Assembly (NCBI RefSeq): GCF_001426585.1
Contig: NZ_LMEI01000012.1
Location: 338,056 to 402,055 of the forward strand
From: Streptomyces sp. Root431
GTDB lineage: Bacteria > Actinomycetota > Actinomycetes > Streptomycetales > Streptomycetaceae
Direction of reading: 5' to 3'
Length of the DNA stretch: 64,000 bases
Below the pieces are notes generated by a model. That model was not told the origin of the DNA and searched no databases. It saw nothing but the letters and a program-made list of their open reading frames with translations. Positions 1 through 8,471 of this stretch are shown one piece after another. The position numbers and the translations under genes are program-made. The stretch's first letter is position 1; the number at the start of each line of letters is the position of its first letter.

Positions 1-498
1 CGGAGCACGACCTCGCCGCGCAGGGCCTCGGCGACCTTGATGTCACCCTTCTGCGTGCGGAGCTCCGCCGCGCCGCCCAGGCGGCCGACCGCGATGTCAC
101 CGGCCTGGAGGGTGAGTCGGGCGCTCGCGGCCTCGTCGAGCTTGACCGTGCCCTGCGCGCCCTCGAAGGTCACGTCCCCGAGGCGCCCGACGCCCCGGAG
201 TTCGGCGGCGGCCGCCTTGGCCTCGACACGGGAGCCGGCGGGGAGCTGGACGGTTACCTCGACCGCTCCGGAGCTGCCCAGGATCCGGCTCTTGGCCTCG
301 GCGGCCTCGATCCGCAGCACACCGTCGGCGTAGGCGACGGCGATCCGCTCGGCGGCCTTCACGTCGCTGCCCTTCGAGGCGTTCGCCGGGAGGACTTCGA
401 CCGTGGTGTCGGCGCGGTCGGCGGCGATGAAGCGGATGTGGCCGGCGGGGACGTCCAGGAGGACGGCGATCGGGGCGGCGGTGGCGAAGTTCTGCATG
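1..498 (-). CDS. DUF4097-type beta-strand repeat protein, copy 1 (3' end outside window)
   Basis: The C-terminus lies beyond the window edge; 166 codons are visible. The protein begins MQNFAT and consists of short alternating strands (VTVQLPAGSRVEA, LDEAASARLTLQAGDIAVG) typical of the DUF4097/adhesin-like beta-helix family. It closely parallels the complete copy at 2524-3195, with long identical stretches in both DNA and protein. The start is set by that alignment. Unlike copy 2, the stretch upstream of the ATG has no purine-rich ribosome binding site: the roughly 27 bases holding AGGAG in copy 2 are absent here. Translation of this copy may therefore be weak. Function is unknown; the family has no established biochemical role. 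Confidence 0.8.
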
Positions 499-690
499 GC
501 GCGGGCTTCGGACTCTTGTCCGCGCCGTTTCTGACAAGAGAAACGCTACGTTGCATTCAAAGATCGAGCAACAAGCATGTTGCGTCAGATCCCCATAACT
601 ACAGGTCAAAGCCTGGATTTCATTGCAACCGTCATGCGACATAACGCAACACCCATCCGTTGCTTGTTGCAATGGAGTGGGAGTGAACGC
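499..690 (-). promoter_or_regulatory. Duplicated promoter/operator block of DUF4097 copy 1
   Basis: This stretch matches 3230-3415 upstream of copy 2. Both contain an inverted repeat TCTTGTC-N12-GACAAGA next to the start and a palindrome GCAAC-N6-GTTGC (568-583 here, 3290-3305 in copy 2), plus further GCAAC/GTTGC half-sites. Conservation of the half-sites while the bases between them drift suggests a protein binding site. The binding protein is unknown. Confidence 0.5.
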
Positions 691-789
691 GCCGACAGGG
701 CCGCAGTGTGACGCGGCCCACAGGGAACGTCCTCCTGGGGTGCCTCCTCCTCAGGGTGTCGGTAGTTCACCAACACTCCGGGGGTTCTC

Positions 790-1320
790 GTGGTCGACAT
801 CAACGCACGGCGGCGGGCGGGCCAGGCGGTCGCCGGTCTGCTCGCCGCGGACGGGCTCGCGCACGTCTACTGGGCCACCGGGCTGACCTGGCCCGCGCCC
901 GACCAGCGGGCGCTGTCGCTCGCCGTCATCGGCGCGGTCGTGTCCTTCGCGCCGCGCGTGGTGGTGCCGCTGGCGCTGGTGCTGTTCGGCGCCGCGACGG
1001 CCGTCCTCGCCGGCGCGTACGGCAGGGGCGGGTGGGTCACCAGGCTGGTGTCCTTCGGCGTCGCCGCCGGGCTCCTCGTCCGCGGGCTGGTCGGCCTCGC
1101 GTGGGCGCTCGGCGCCGGGGACGGGGCCGGTCCGGTGTTCTACTGGCTCAACCTGCTCCTCTACACCCCGCTCTGCCTCGGCTTCGGCTGGCTGGCCGCG
1201 ACCCGCCTGGTCGCCTCCCGGACCCGGAACGTCCTCGGGCTGCCGCTCGCCCCCGCCCCCGCCCGGGTCCACCCCGACCGGGTGGACCCGCTGCTGGAAG
1301 AGTTCCCCCGTGACCGCTGA
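790..1320 (+). CDS. DUF3995-like integral membrane protein
   Basis: A 176-residue protein with about four hydrophobic segments, starting at a GTG. The first segment holds the motif LAADGLAHVYWATGLTWPAP, characteristic of the DUF3995 family. Later segments are ALSLAVIGAVVSFAPR, VLFGAATAVLAGAY and FYWLNLLLYTPLCLGFGWLA. The C-terminal tail is Pro/Arg rich and cytoplasmic. The gene overlaps the following sigma factor by 11 bases, so the two are probably co-transcribed and translationally coupled. Its role is not known; a membrane partner of the sigma factor is possible, but no anti-sigma domain is seen. Confidence 0.75.
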   Translation: MVDINARRRAGQAVAGLLAADGLAHVYWATGLTWPAPDQRALSLAVIGAVVSFAPRVVVPLALVLFGAATAVLAGAYGRGGWVTRLVSFGVAAGLLVRGLVGLAWALGAGDGAGPVFYWLNLLLYTPLCLGFGWLAATRLVASRTRNVLGLPLAPAPARVHPDRVDPLLEEFPRDR

Positions 1321-1891
1321 CCTCAGGGACCACAGAGATGCCAGGGACCACAGAGAAGCCAGGGGCCAAAGAGACTCCTGGGACCACCAAGACTCCAGGG
1401 ATCGGGGAGTCGCCCTTGCGCGGGCCGCGCGGGCCGGCGACTCCCTCGCGCTGCACCGGCTCCTGGACCACCTCACCCCGTACATCGCCCGGATCTGCAC
1501 GCCCATCGCCCTCGCCGACGGCCCGGACGCCACCCAGGAGACCCTGCTCGCCGTGTTCCGGTCCCTGCGGTCCCTGAAGGACCCCCAGGCGCTGTACGGG
1601 TGGGTGCGGGCCATCGCCGTGCGGGAGGCGGTACGGATCGCCCGGCGGGCGGCGCGGGCTCACCCCGCCGAGCTGGCCGACGTACCCGAGCGAGGTGATC
1701 CGCAGCTCGCCACGGACATCGACGACGTACTGGCCCGGCTGTCCCCCGAGCACCGGGCCGTCTTGGTGATGCGGGACGTGGAGGGCCTGGACGAGGAGGC
1801 CGCGGCCGCCCTGCTCGGCGTCCCGGCCGGCACCGCCAAGTCCCGGCTGCACCGGGCCCGGATGAGCTTCCGAAAGGCATGGTCCTCATGA
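1310..1891 (+). CDS. ECF-type RNA polymerase sigma factor
   Basis: 193 residues from a GTG that overlaps the preceding stop. Residues 1-33 (RDHRDARDHREARGQRDSWD) are encoded by four 18-bp direct repeats and are not part of the usual sigma fold. Sigma region 2 spans about 45-105 (LLDHLTPYIARIC, ATQETLLAVFRSL, YGWVRAIAVREAVR). Region 4 spans about 138-190 (LSPEHRAVLVMRDVEGLDEEAAAALLGV, then GTAKSRLHRAR as recognition helix). The next gene starts within its stop codon (ATGA). No zinc-finger anti-sigma gene is adjacent, which is unusual for an ECF factor. The partner may be the DUF3995 membrane protein or the SRPBCC protein, but that is inference. Confidence 0.85.
   Translation: MTADLRDHRDARDHREARGQRDSWDHQDSRDRGVALARAARAGDSLALHRLLDHLTPYIARICTPIALADGPDATQETLLAVFRSLRSLKDPQALYGWVRAIAVREAVRIARRAARAHPAELADVPERGDPQLATDIDDVLARLSPEHRAVLVMRDVEGLDEEAAAALLGVPAGTAKSRLHRARMSFRKAWSS
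1326..1397 (+). repeat. Four 18-bp direct repeats inside the sigma factor 5' end
   Basis: Four consecutive units begin GGGACCAC or GGGGCCAA at 1326, 1344, 1362 and 1380, with a partial unit after them. The unit length is a multiple of three, so the array stays in frame. It encodes the Arg/Asp/His-rich N-terminal extension of the sigma factor. Confidence 0.8.
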
Positions 1892-1962
1892 CGACGTACG
1901 AGGCGGCGACGCACGAGATGACGACGCACGACATGACGGCGTACGAGATGACGACGCACGAG
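1888..1962 (+). repeat. Five 15-bp direct repeats carrying possible start codons
   Basis: Units begin at 1888, 1903, 1918, 1933 and 1948 with the form ATGACGACG[CT]ACGAG. Four of the five carry an in-frame ATG, so loss or gain of a unit would keep the reading frame and still leave a start codon. Confidence 0.85.
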
Positions 1963-2433
1963 ATCGACCCGGTGGAGCGGCTGCGCATCATGGCGGCCGG
2001 GGTCCGCGGCGCCCGGATCGCCGAGGGGGTGCTGCCCGTCCCGTTCGAGGAGGTGTGGGCGGTGATGGCGGATCTGGAGGGCGAGTTCGGCCGGTTCCAG
2101 CCGGACATGCGCAGGGTGCGGGTGCTGCGGGTCGCCGGCGATCGGGTCGAGGCGCTGGCCCGTAGCAAGTACGGCTTCCGCGCTCACCTGCGCGGGTTCG
2201 TCCGGCCGGGCTGGTGCTGGCTGCAGAGCCGGTTCCTGATCATCGGCATGGCGGCGGCCCCGGTGCCGGGGCCGGGCGGCGGCACCCGGGTGGCGCTGAC
2301 CGGGGGTGTCCGGGTCCGCTTCCCGGGGCGGGCCCCGGCGGTCGTCCCGTTCGGCACGGCGTCCGAGCTGGCGCAGGCGATGGACCTTCTCGCGGAACGC
2401 GTGAGCGACCGGCGGACGGGCCCGGTCAGGTGA
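1888..2433 (+). CDS. SRPBCC-like (polyketide cyclase/START fold) protein
   Basis: 181 residues from the ATG that overlaps the sigma factor stop (ATGA). An upstream in-frame ATG at 1879 also exists. Residues 1-25 are five repeats of the form M-T-T-[YH]-E encoded by a 15-bp array. The rest fits an SRPBCC lipid/ligand-binding fold: EGVLPVPFEEVWAVMADLEGEFGRFQPDMRRVRVL, then VEALARSKYGFRAHLRGFV, and a terminal helix TASELAQAMDLLAERVSD. The ligand is unknown. Coupling to the sigma factor suggests a role in the same response, possibly ligand sensing. Confidence 0.65.
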   Translation: MTTYEAATHEMTTHDMTAYEMTTHEIDPVERLRIMAAGVRGARIAEGVLPVPFEEVWAVMADLEGEFGRFQPDMRRVRVLRVAGDRVEALARSKYGFRAHLRGFVRPGWCWLQSRFLIIGMAAAPVPGPGGGTRVALTGGVRVRFPGRAPAVVPFGTASELAQAMDLLAERVSDRRTGPVR

Positions 2434-2523
2434 CCGTGCATCCGTCCCCCGGTCGCGGCGGATTCATTCACGTGCGAACCAGAGGTCAGGGAGCAATGGT
2501 TGGGGTGGGGGTGGCGGTGGGGC

Positions 2524-3195
2524 TCAGAGGCTGCGGGCGGTGATGTCGCCGTGGGCCGTCGTCGCGCGGATGTTCAGGGCGGCGCCGGAACCCTCGCTGT
2601 TCTGGAGGGTGTTGGTGATGCGCCCGTAGGTGGTGCCCGCGTCGAGGGTGGCGGAGACGCCCCGGCCCGCGCCGACCTCCAGGTCGCCGGACTCGGTGCG
2701 GAGGGTGACCTCGCCGCCCAGGGCCTCGGCGATCCGGATGTTGCCCTTCTGCGTGCTGAGCTCCGCCGCGCCGCCCAGGCGGCCGATCGCGATGTCACCG
2801 GCCTGGAGGGTGAGGCGGGCGCTCGCGGTCTCGTCGAGCTCGACCGTGCCCTGCGCGGTCTCGATGGCGACGTCACCGAGGCGTCCGACGCTGTGGAGTT
2901 CGGCGGCGGCCGTCGTGGCCTCGACGTGGGAGCCGGCGGGAAGGTGGACGGTCACGTCGACCGAGCCGGAGTTGCCCAGGATCCGGTTCTTGGCCTCGGC
3001 GGCCTCGATCCGCAGGACACCGTCGGCGTACTCGACCGTGGTCTGCTCGGCGGCCTTCACGTCGTTGCTCTTCGTGGCGTTCGCCGGGAGGACCTCGACG
3101 GTGGTGTCGGCGCGGTCGGCGGCGATGAAGCGGATGTGGCCGGCGGGGACGGCGAGGACGACGGCGATCGGGGCGGTGGTGGCGAAGTTCTGCAT
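2524..3195 (-). CDS. DUF4097-type beta-strand repeat protein, copy 2
   Basis: A complete 223-residue protein. It contains repeated short beta strands with alternating small and hydrophobic residues (GDIAIGRLGGAAELSTQKGNIRIAEALGGEVTLRTESGDLEVG), the pattern of DUF4097 beta-helices. There is no signal peptide or membrane segment, so a cytoplasmic location is likely. The start is well supported by AGGAG 7 bases upstream. It duplicates the gene at 1-498. Many Streptomyces carry a small DNA-binding or antitoxin-like gene beside this family, but none is visible here. Confidence 0.85.
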   Translation of the reverse strand: MQNFATTAPIAVVLAVPAGHIRFIAADRADTTVEVLPANATKSNDVKAAEQTTVEYADGVLRIEAAEAKNRILGNSGSVDVTVHLPAGSHVEATTAAAELHSVGRLGDVAIETAQGTVELDETASARLTLQAGDIAIGRLGGAAELSTQKGNIRIAEALGGEVTLRTESGDLEVGAGRGVSATLDAGTTYGRITNTLQNSEGSGAALNIRATTAHGDITARSL

Positions 3196-3563
3196 GACGA
3201 TCTCCTGTGTTTCCGTGCTTGCGGGGCTCTCGGACTCTTGTCCGCGCCGTTTCTGACAAGAGAAACGCTACGTTGCGTTCAAGGCTTGAGCAACATGCTT
3301 GTTGCGCAGAACCCCCATCATTGCAGGTCAAGACTTGGATTTCATTGCAACGATTATGTGGAGTAATGCAACAACCCCCTCTTCGCGTTGCAATGGATTG
3401 AGAGTGAACGCGCCGTCGACGCCACCGCCTACCGTTCAACCCCCGTACAGAAAGCAGCACTTGGGATCCGCACGAATGTGAATCACTGTCAGCTAATGTG
3501 TGGCCCATGCAGGGGGAACTGGAAGACCACTCTGGCTTGGGCAGTCTCGAAGGCAGCGGAGCC
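3196..3563. other. Intergenic region: duplicated DUF4097 promoter, then kinase leader
   Basis: The first ~220 bases match the block at 499-690, with GCAAC-N6-GTTGC at 3290-3305 and the TCTTGTC/GACAAGA inverted repeat near 3234-3260. The remainder (3416-3563) leads into the kinase gene and shows no other convincing gene. In-frame upstream starts for the kinase lie at 3498 (GTG) and 3507 (ATG). Confidence 0.5.
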
Positions 3564-5564
3564 ATGCCTCTGGAAGCGGGGGATCCCCGCCACATAGGGG
3601 CGTTCCGGCTGCTCGGCGTGCTCGGGTCCGGGGGGATGGGCCGGGTCTATCTCGGCGCGGTGCCCGGGAAGTTCGCGGCGGTGAAGCGGGTTCTTCCCGT
3701 ACTCGCCGAGGACGCCGACTTCCTGAGCCACTTCGGGCACGAGCTCGACAACCTCGCCCGGCTGCCCGCCGGAGCCAACACGAAGCTTCTCGCGAGCGAC
3801 CGGACGGCCAAACCGCCTTGGTTCGCGACCGAGTTCATCCCGGGGATCACCCTCAACGAGGCCATCCGGCTGCACGGCGGCCCGCTGCCCGGGGAGTCGC
3901 TGTGGCGGCTCCTGCGGGACGCGGCGGCCGGGCTGCGGGTCGTGCACGGCGCCGACATGGTGCACCGCGACCTCAAGCCGTCGAACGTCATGCTGACCGG
4001 CGACGGCCTCTCCCTCATCGACTTCGGCGTGGCCCGCGCCGCCGACCAGAGCCGGCTGACCAAGACCGGCATGGTCATCGGGACCCCCGCCTACATGGCC
4101 CCCGAGCAGGCCGTAGCCGACCGGCAACTGACCGGTGCCGCAGACGTGTTCGCCCTCGGGAGTCTTCTCCTGTACGCGGCGAACGGGCGGCCCCCGTTCG
4201 GTGACGGCTCCGGGCCCGACCTCCTCTACCGGGTCGTCCACGGCGAGCCCGACTTCGGGAAGCTCACCGAGACCGACCCCGAGCTCGCCGCGCTCGTCCG
4301 GACCTGTTTCGCCAAGGACCCGGCAGAGCGGCCGACCGCCGCCGAGCTCGTCGAGCGGGCCGAGGAGGGGGCCGCCGGGGCGGCGTGGCCCGCGGTCGTC
4401 GCCGAACGCATCGGCGAGCGCGCGACGTTCGCCGCCGGGGCACCCACCGCCGAGCACCTGGCGGAGCTGGAGCGGATCGAGCCGGCCCAGGACGTCGCGA
4501 CCGCCTCGCTCACCCCTCAGGGCGGCAAGGAGCCCGCCACCGCGTCCCCCGACCCGCTCGCGGTCACCGGGGCCGCCGCCGGCGGCAAGCGGGTGCGGCG
4601 CAACCGGTTCGTCATGTTCGCCGTGCCCGTCGTCGTGGCGACCGGCACCACCCTGACCGTCGCCCTCGGCCCGTACGTGGTCGGCCGCGACACGGCGGCC
4701 GACGGCGCCTCCTCGTCGCCCTCCGCCGTCGCCTCGCAGCCGGCGCCCGGCAACCCCGCGGCCGTACCCTCCTCTTCGTCCGGGAAGCCGAGCGCGTCCA
4801 CGTCCGCGTCCGCTTCCTCCTCCACCTCCGCGGGGCCGTCGTCCGCCCCTCCGGGCGGGTCGACGGCGGCACCGCCGCCCGGCACGGGTGACGCGGGCGG
4901 CGGCGGGACCATACCCGGCGACGGGAGCGGCTCGGGGAATGGATCGGGTGGATCGGGCAGCGGGTCCGGGAGCGGATCCGGAACCGGCACCGGTTCCGGC
5001 AGCGGGTCGAAGACGACCAGCCCGGGCGGCGGCGGGTCCACCACGACCAGCCCCGCCGGCGGCGGTGGCGGGTCGACTCCCGACCAGCCCGCGCCGCAGC
5101 CCTCACAGACGACGACCCGGCCCGCTCCCCCGCCGTCGACCGGCGGCTCGGGGCCCTCGGGGACGTACTCCATCGAGAACGTCTCCAGCGGAGAGTGTCT
5201 GTCCGAGAGCCACCCCGGGTGGGGCGGTGTCATGGTCAACACCGCCCCGTGCGGTACCCCGCCCAGCAGCGGGACCATCACCTACTCCTGGACCTACTCG
5301 TCCATGGGGAACGGAACCTTCCGGCTGGTCAACAAGGCGAGCGGGTTGTGCCTCCAGCCGGGTGGGACACCCGGCTTCACCGCCAAGGACTGCAACGGCT
5401 CCAGCCTCCAGTCGTGGACGTTCGGCACCAAGACGTCCGCCGGCAACACCATCAAGAACGTGAACAGCGGCGACTGCATGATCCCCGGCCCGCCGTTCCT
5501 GATGATGTACGACTGCAACCCGAGCGACAGAAGCCACCTCTGGCGGAACGTCTCCCCCGTATGA
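3564..5564 (+). CDS. Receptor Ser/Thr protein kinase with ricin-like ectodomain
   Basis: About 666 residues from ATG 3564, chosen because the family normally begins a few residues before DPRxIGxFRLLG. The PknB-type kinase domain has the P-loop GSGGMG (21-26), lysine in AAVKRV, catalytic HRDLKPSN (~134-141), DFGVAR (~152) and APE. One transmembrane segment lies at ~349-372 (RFVMFAVPVVVATGTTLTV). A ~150-residue Ser/Gly/Pro/Thr-rich linker follows, then a C-terminal domain (533-666) with Cys pairs and Q/W motifs (NVSSGECL, ASGLCLQPGG, SLQSWTFG) resembling a ricin-type beta-trefoil. It probably senses a surface carbohydrate and phosphorylates cytoplasmic targets. The ligand is unknown. Confidence 0.88.
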   Translation: MPLEAGDPRHIGAFRLLGVLGSGGMGRVYLGAVPGKFAAVKRVLPVLAEDADFLSHFGHELDNLARLPAGANTKLLASDRTAKPPWFATEFIPGITLNEAIRLHGGPLPGESLWRLLRDAAAGLRVVHGADMVHRDLKPSNVMLTGDGLSLIDFGVARAADQSRLTKTGMVIGTPAYMAPEQAVADRQLTGAADVFALGSLLLYAANGRPPFGDGSGPDLLYRVVHGEPDFGKLTETDPELAALVRTCFAKDPAERPTAAELVERAEEGAAGAAWPAVVAERIGERATFAAGAPTAEHLAELERIEPAQDVATASLTPQGGKEPATASPDPLAVTGAAAGGKRVRRNRFVMFAVPVVVATGTTLTVALGPYVVGRDTAADGASSSPSAVASQPAPGNPAAVPSSSSGKPSASTSASASSSTSAGPSSAPPGGSTAAPPPGTGDAGGGGTIPGDGSGSGNGSGGSGSGSGSGSGTGTGSGSGSKTTSPGGGGSTTTSPAGGGGGSTPDQPAPQPSQTTTRPAPPPSTGGSGPSGTYSIENVSSGECLSESHPGWGGVMVNTAPCGTPPSSGTITYSWTYSSMGNGTFRLVNKASGLCLQPGGTPGFTAKDCNGSSLQSWTFGTKTSAGNTIKNVNSGDCMIPGPPFLMMYDCNPSDRSHLWRNVSPV

Positions 5565-5601
5565 ACCGCTGACTCCCCGTCCCCCGCACTAGATTGACCC
5601 C

Positions 5602-8430
5602 ATGCGGGGGATGGTGTTGGACGGCCGTTACGAGCTCGTCGAGCGGGTCGGCGCCGGAGGCATGGGCGTCGTCTGGCGTGCCGAGGACCACCGGCTCGGC
5701 CGCCGCGTCGCCGTGAAAGTGCTCGCCGCGCCCGAGGAGACGCCCGAGGCGGACCGGGAACGGCTGCTCGCGCTCTTCCACCGGGAGGCGCGGGCCGCGG
5801 CGGTCCTGGAGAGCTCGTACATCGTCGGCATCCACGACCACGGGACGGCGGTCGGCGAGGACGGGCGGGACGTTCCGTACCTCGTGATGCCCCTGCTCAC
5901 CGGGCGGACGCTCGCGGCGCGGCTGCGCGAGGAGGGGCCGCTCGCACCCGGCGAGGTGGCACGGGTCGGCGCCCAGATCTGCCGGGCGCTCGCCATCGCG
6001 CACCGGGCCGGGGTCGTGCACCGCGACATCAAGCCCGCGAACGTCTTCCTCACCGACGAGAACCTGGTGAAGGTGCTCGACTTCGGGGTAGCCACCTTCG
6101 TCGACGCCGCGACGCAGCGGCTGACGCGCACGGGCGACGGGCCGAACGGGACCGTGCCCTACATGGCGCCGGAGCGGTTCAAGGACAAGCCCGACGACCC
6201 GCGCGGCGACCTCTACTCGCTGGGCTGCGTCCTGTACGAACTCCTCACCGGGAGCCCGCCGTTCATGGCGGGCGCGGCGGCGGCGCTGATCCATCACCAC
6301 CTCCACGAACCGCCTCCGCCGATCGACCGGGCCCGGCCCGGGCTGCCGGACGGCTGGGCGGAGCTGGTCACCGACCTGCTGGCGAAGGACCCGCTGGAAC
6401 GGCCGGACGCGGAGACGGCGATCGAGCGGCTTGAGGCGCTGGCCGGGGCGGGGACGGGGACGGGGGGCGTGTCGGCCGGGACGGCTGCCGCCGCCGCTTC
6501 CGTACCGGAGCCCGTACTCGATCCCGTACCGGAGCCCGTACTCGATCCCGTACCCGCCGCCTTACCCGATCCCGTACGCGTACCCGAGCCCGCACCCTCG
6601 CCCGATCCCGTACCCGATCCCGATCCCGTACTCGCACCGGAGACCTCCTACCGGATCGCCCCGCCCGAAGCGGAAGCCGAGCAGGCCGAGGCCGAGAGCA
6701 CCGCTCAACCCCCCTCCCGTCGCAGCTTCCTGTCCGTCGTCGGGGCCGTGGTCCTCGGCGGTGGCGGCATGGCCCTGGGGATGCTCGACGAGCCCGGCGG
6801 TCACGGGAGCGGTGGGGCGGGGAGTACGGGCTCCTCCGTCCCGTACGACACGCCCTTCGGTACCGCCGCCGACTCCCGGGGTCCGGCGCCCGCTCCCGAC
6901 GGGGCCCGTCGGGGCGGGGGCGTGACGATCCTGAGCTCGCCGCTGCCCGACTCGTCCGGTCCGGGCAGGCTCGCGTCCGAGGAGGGCCTCGCCCAGCTCC
7001 GTCAGCTCGTCTCGCGCAGTCTCACCGGCTACAAGCGCGCGGCGGACGGCCGTCTCCTGCTCGTCGGCGATCTCGCCACCGACCCGGGGCGGACGATGGA
7101 CGGCGGCCGGACGTGGACGTTCACGCTGAAGGAGAACGTCCGGTACCAGGACGGCACCGCCGTCACCAGTGCGGAGTTCACGCGTGCCTTCACCCGGCTG
7201 GACAAGGACAGCTCCCCGGACCCTCTCGGGGTCGTGTTCACGGCGACAGTCAGGACGGTCGAGGCGCCTGACCGGCGGACCGTCGTCTACCGGCTGAGGA
7301 GGCCGGACACCGGTTTTCCCTTCCTCCTCGCCGGGCCGGCGGGGGCACCGGCCCCGGTCGCCACCGACCCCGCGCGCGACGAGGCCACGCGGCCCTCCTG
7401 CGGGCCCTACCTGATCGCGCGGAACCAGGTCGGTGACGGTACGCAGTACCCCTCGCTCGAACGGAACCCGCAGTGGGACGCCGCCACCGATCCCCTGCGG
7501 ACGGCCCTCCCCGACGGGTACCGCTTCGAGGTGTCCGATGCGGCCGGGGAATCCCTGGCCGCGCGGATCGCGTCGTCGCCCGCCGGACGCCCCGTGGTGG
7601 CTTTCGACTCCGACGTTCCCGGTGCTCAGGGCGCTCCCGGCATTCCCGACACCTCCGCCGCGCCGACTCTGCGGTTCGCGCAGGGGTCGAGCACCACGGT
7701 GAGCTTCTACGTGGTCAACACGCGGCGGGTACGGGACCGAGGCGCACGGCTGGCCCTGGCGCTGGCGTTCCCCCGGCAGGACGTGCATCGGATCGTCGGG
7801 GACGACCGGGCCGTGCCCGCCACCCGCCTCCTGCCGCCCGGCGTGCGCGGCCACCTGGAGGCCGGCGCCGGGCCGCTCGGGACGCCCGAGAACGGAGACC
7901 CGGAGCGCGCCCGGATGACGCTCGCGAAGGCGGGAGCGCCGGCGCACGAACTCGTCGTCGGGTACACGCAGGGCGAGCCGATGGGCCGCGAGCGGGCGCA
8001 GGCCGTCGTGGACGCGCTGCTGAGGGCCGGGTTCCGGGCGCGGGCGGCCGATGTGGGGGCGCCGATGCCTGTCGCGTCCACGACCCGTACCGGCTCTTAC
8101 GGATACGACCTGCACGTGGTGACGCTCTCCACGTACTCGCCGGATCCGGCGCTGTTCTTCCGGTCCTTCTTCGACACGCGGGTGCCGAACGGCCAGGGGC
8201 TCGGCGCGCTCGCCGACCGCGACCTGCACGCGGCGATCGACCGCGCGTCGGCGGCGACGGGCGGCGGTGCGCAGGCGGCCGCGTGGGCCGCCGTGGACGA
8301 GTTCCTCGTGAAGCACGGGGTGGTGGTGCCGATCTGCCGGTACGAGAGGCTCCTGCCGTACCGCCGGGGCCTGGAGGGGATCACCCTCGACGGGCGGGGT
8401 CCCTCGCTGGCCACGGCCTACGTGTCGTGA
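5602..8430 (+). CDS. Receptor Ser/Thr kinase fused to an oligopeptide-binding (SBP family 5) ectodomain
   Basis: 942 residues. The kinase domain (~10-275) is complete: GAGGMG at 17-22, AVKVL, HRDIKPAN ~139-146, DFGVAT ~159, APE. A Pro/Glu/Asp-Val repeat linker (VPEPVLDPV twice) covers ~301-348. The single hydrophobic segment starts with S372-R-R-S-F-L and then SVVGAVVLGGGG, a good twin-arginine (Tat) pattern in mid-protein. Residues ~440-942 match DppA/OppA-type binding proteins (WTFTLKENVRYQDGTAVTSAEFTRAFTRL, CGPYLIARNQVG, YSPDPALFFRSFF). It would detect a peptide or similar solute outside and signal inside. A TAGATT box ends six bases before the ATG, consistent with leaderless transcription. 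Confidence 0.88.
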   Translation: MRGMVLDGRYELVERVGAGGMGVVWRAEDHRLGRRVAVKVLAAPEETPEADRERLLALFHREARAAAVLESSYIVGIHDHGTAVGEDGRDVPYLVMPLLTGRTLAARLREEGPLAPGEVARVGAQICRALAIAHRAGVVHRDIKPANVFLTDENLVKVLDFGVATFVDAATQRLTRTGDGPNGTVPYMAPERFKDKPDDPRGDLYSLGCVLYELLTGSPPFMAGAAAALIHHHLHEPPPPIDRARPGLPDGWAELVTDLLAKDPLERPDAETAIERLEALAGAGTGTGGVSAGTAAAAASVPEPVLDPVPEPVLDPVPAALPDPVRVPEPAPSPDPVPDPDPVLAPETSYRIAPPEAEAEQAEAESTAQPPSRRSFLSVVGAVVLGGGGMALGMLDEPGGHGSGGAGSTGSSVPYDTPFGTAADSRGPAPAPDGARRGGGVTILSSPLPDSSGPGRLASEEGLAQLRQLVSRSLTGYKRAADGRLLLVGDLATDPGRTMDGGRTWTFTLKENVRYQDGTAVTSAEFTRAFTRLDKDSSPDPLGVVFTATVRTVEAPDRRTVVYRLRRPDTGFPFLLAGPAGAPAPVATDPARDEATRPSCGPYLIARNQVGDGTQYPSLERNPQWDAATDPLRTALPDGYRFEVSDAAGESLAARIASSPAGRPVVAFDSDVPGAQGAPGIPDTSAAPTLRFAQGSSTTVSFYVVNTRRVRDRGARLALALAFPRQDVHRIVGDDRAVPATRLLPPGVRGHLEAGAGPLGTPENGDPERARMTLAKAGAPAHELVVGYTQGEPMGRERAQAVVDALLRAGFRARAADVGAPMPVASTTRTGSYGYDLHVVTLSTYSPDPALFFRSFFDTRVPNGQGLGALADRDLHAAIDRASAATGGGAQAAAWAAVDEFLVKHGVVVPICRYERLLPYRRGLEGITLDGRGPSLATAYVS

Positions 8431-8471
8431 CAGGGGGCGGTGGGGGCCTCAGGAACCGGTGGAGGCCGATC

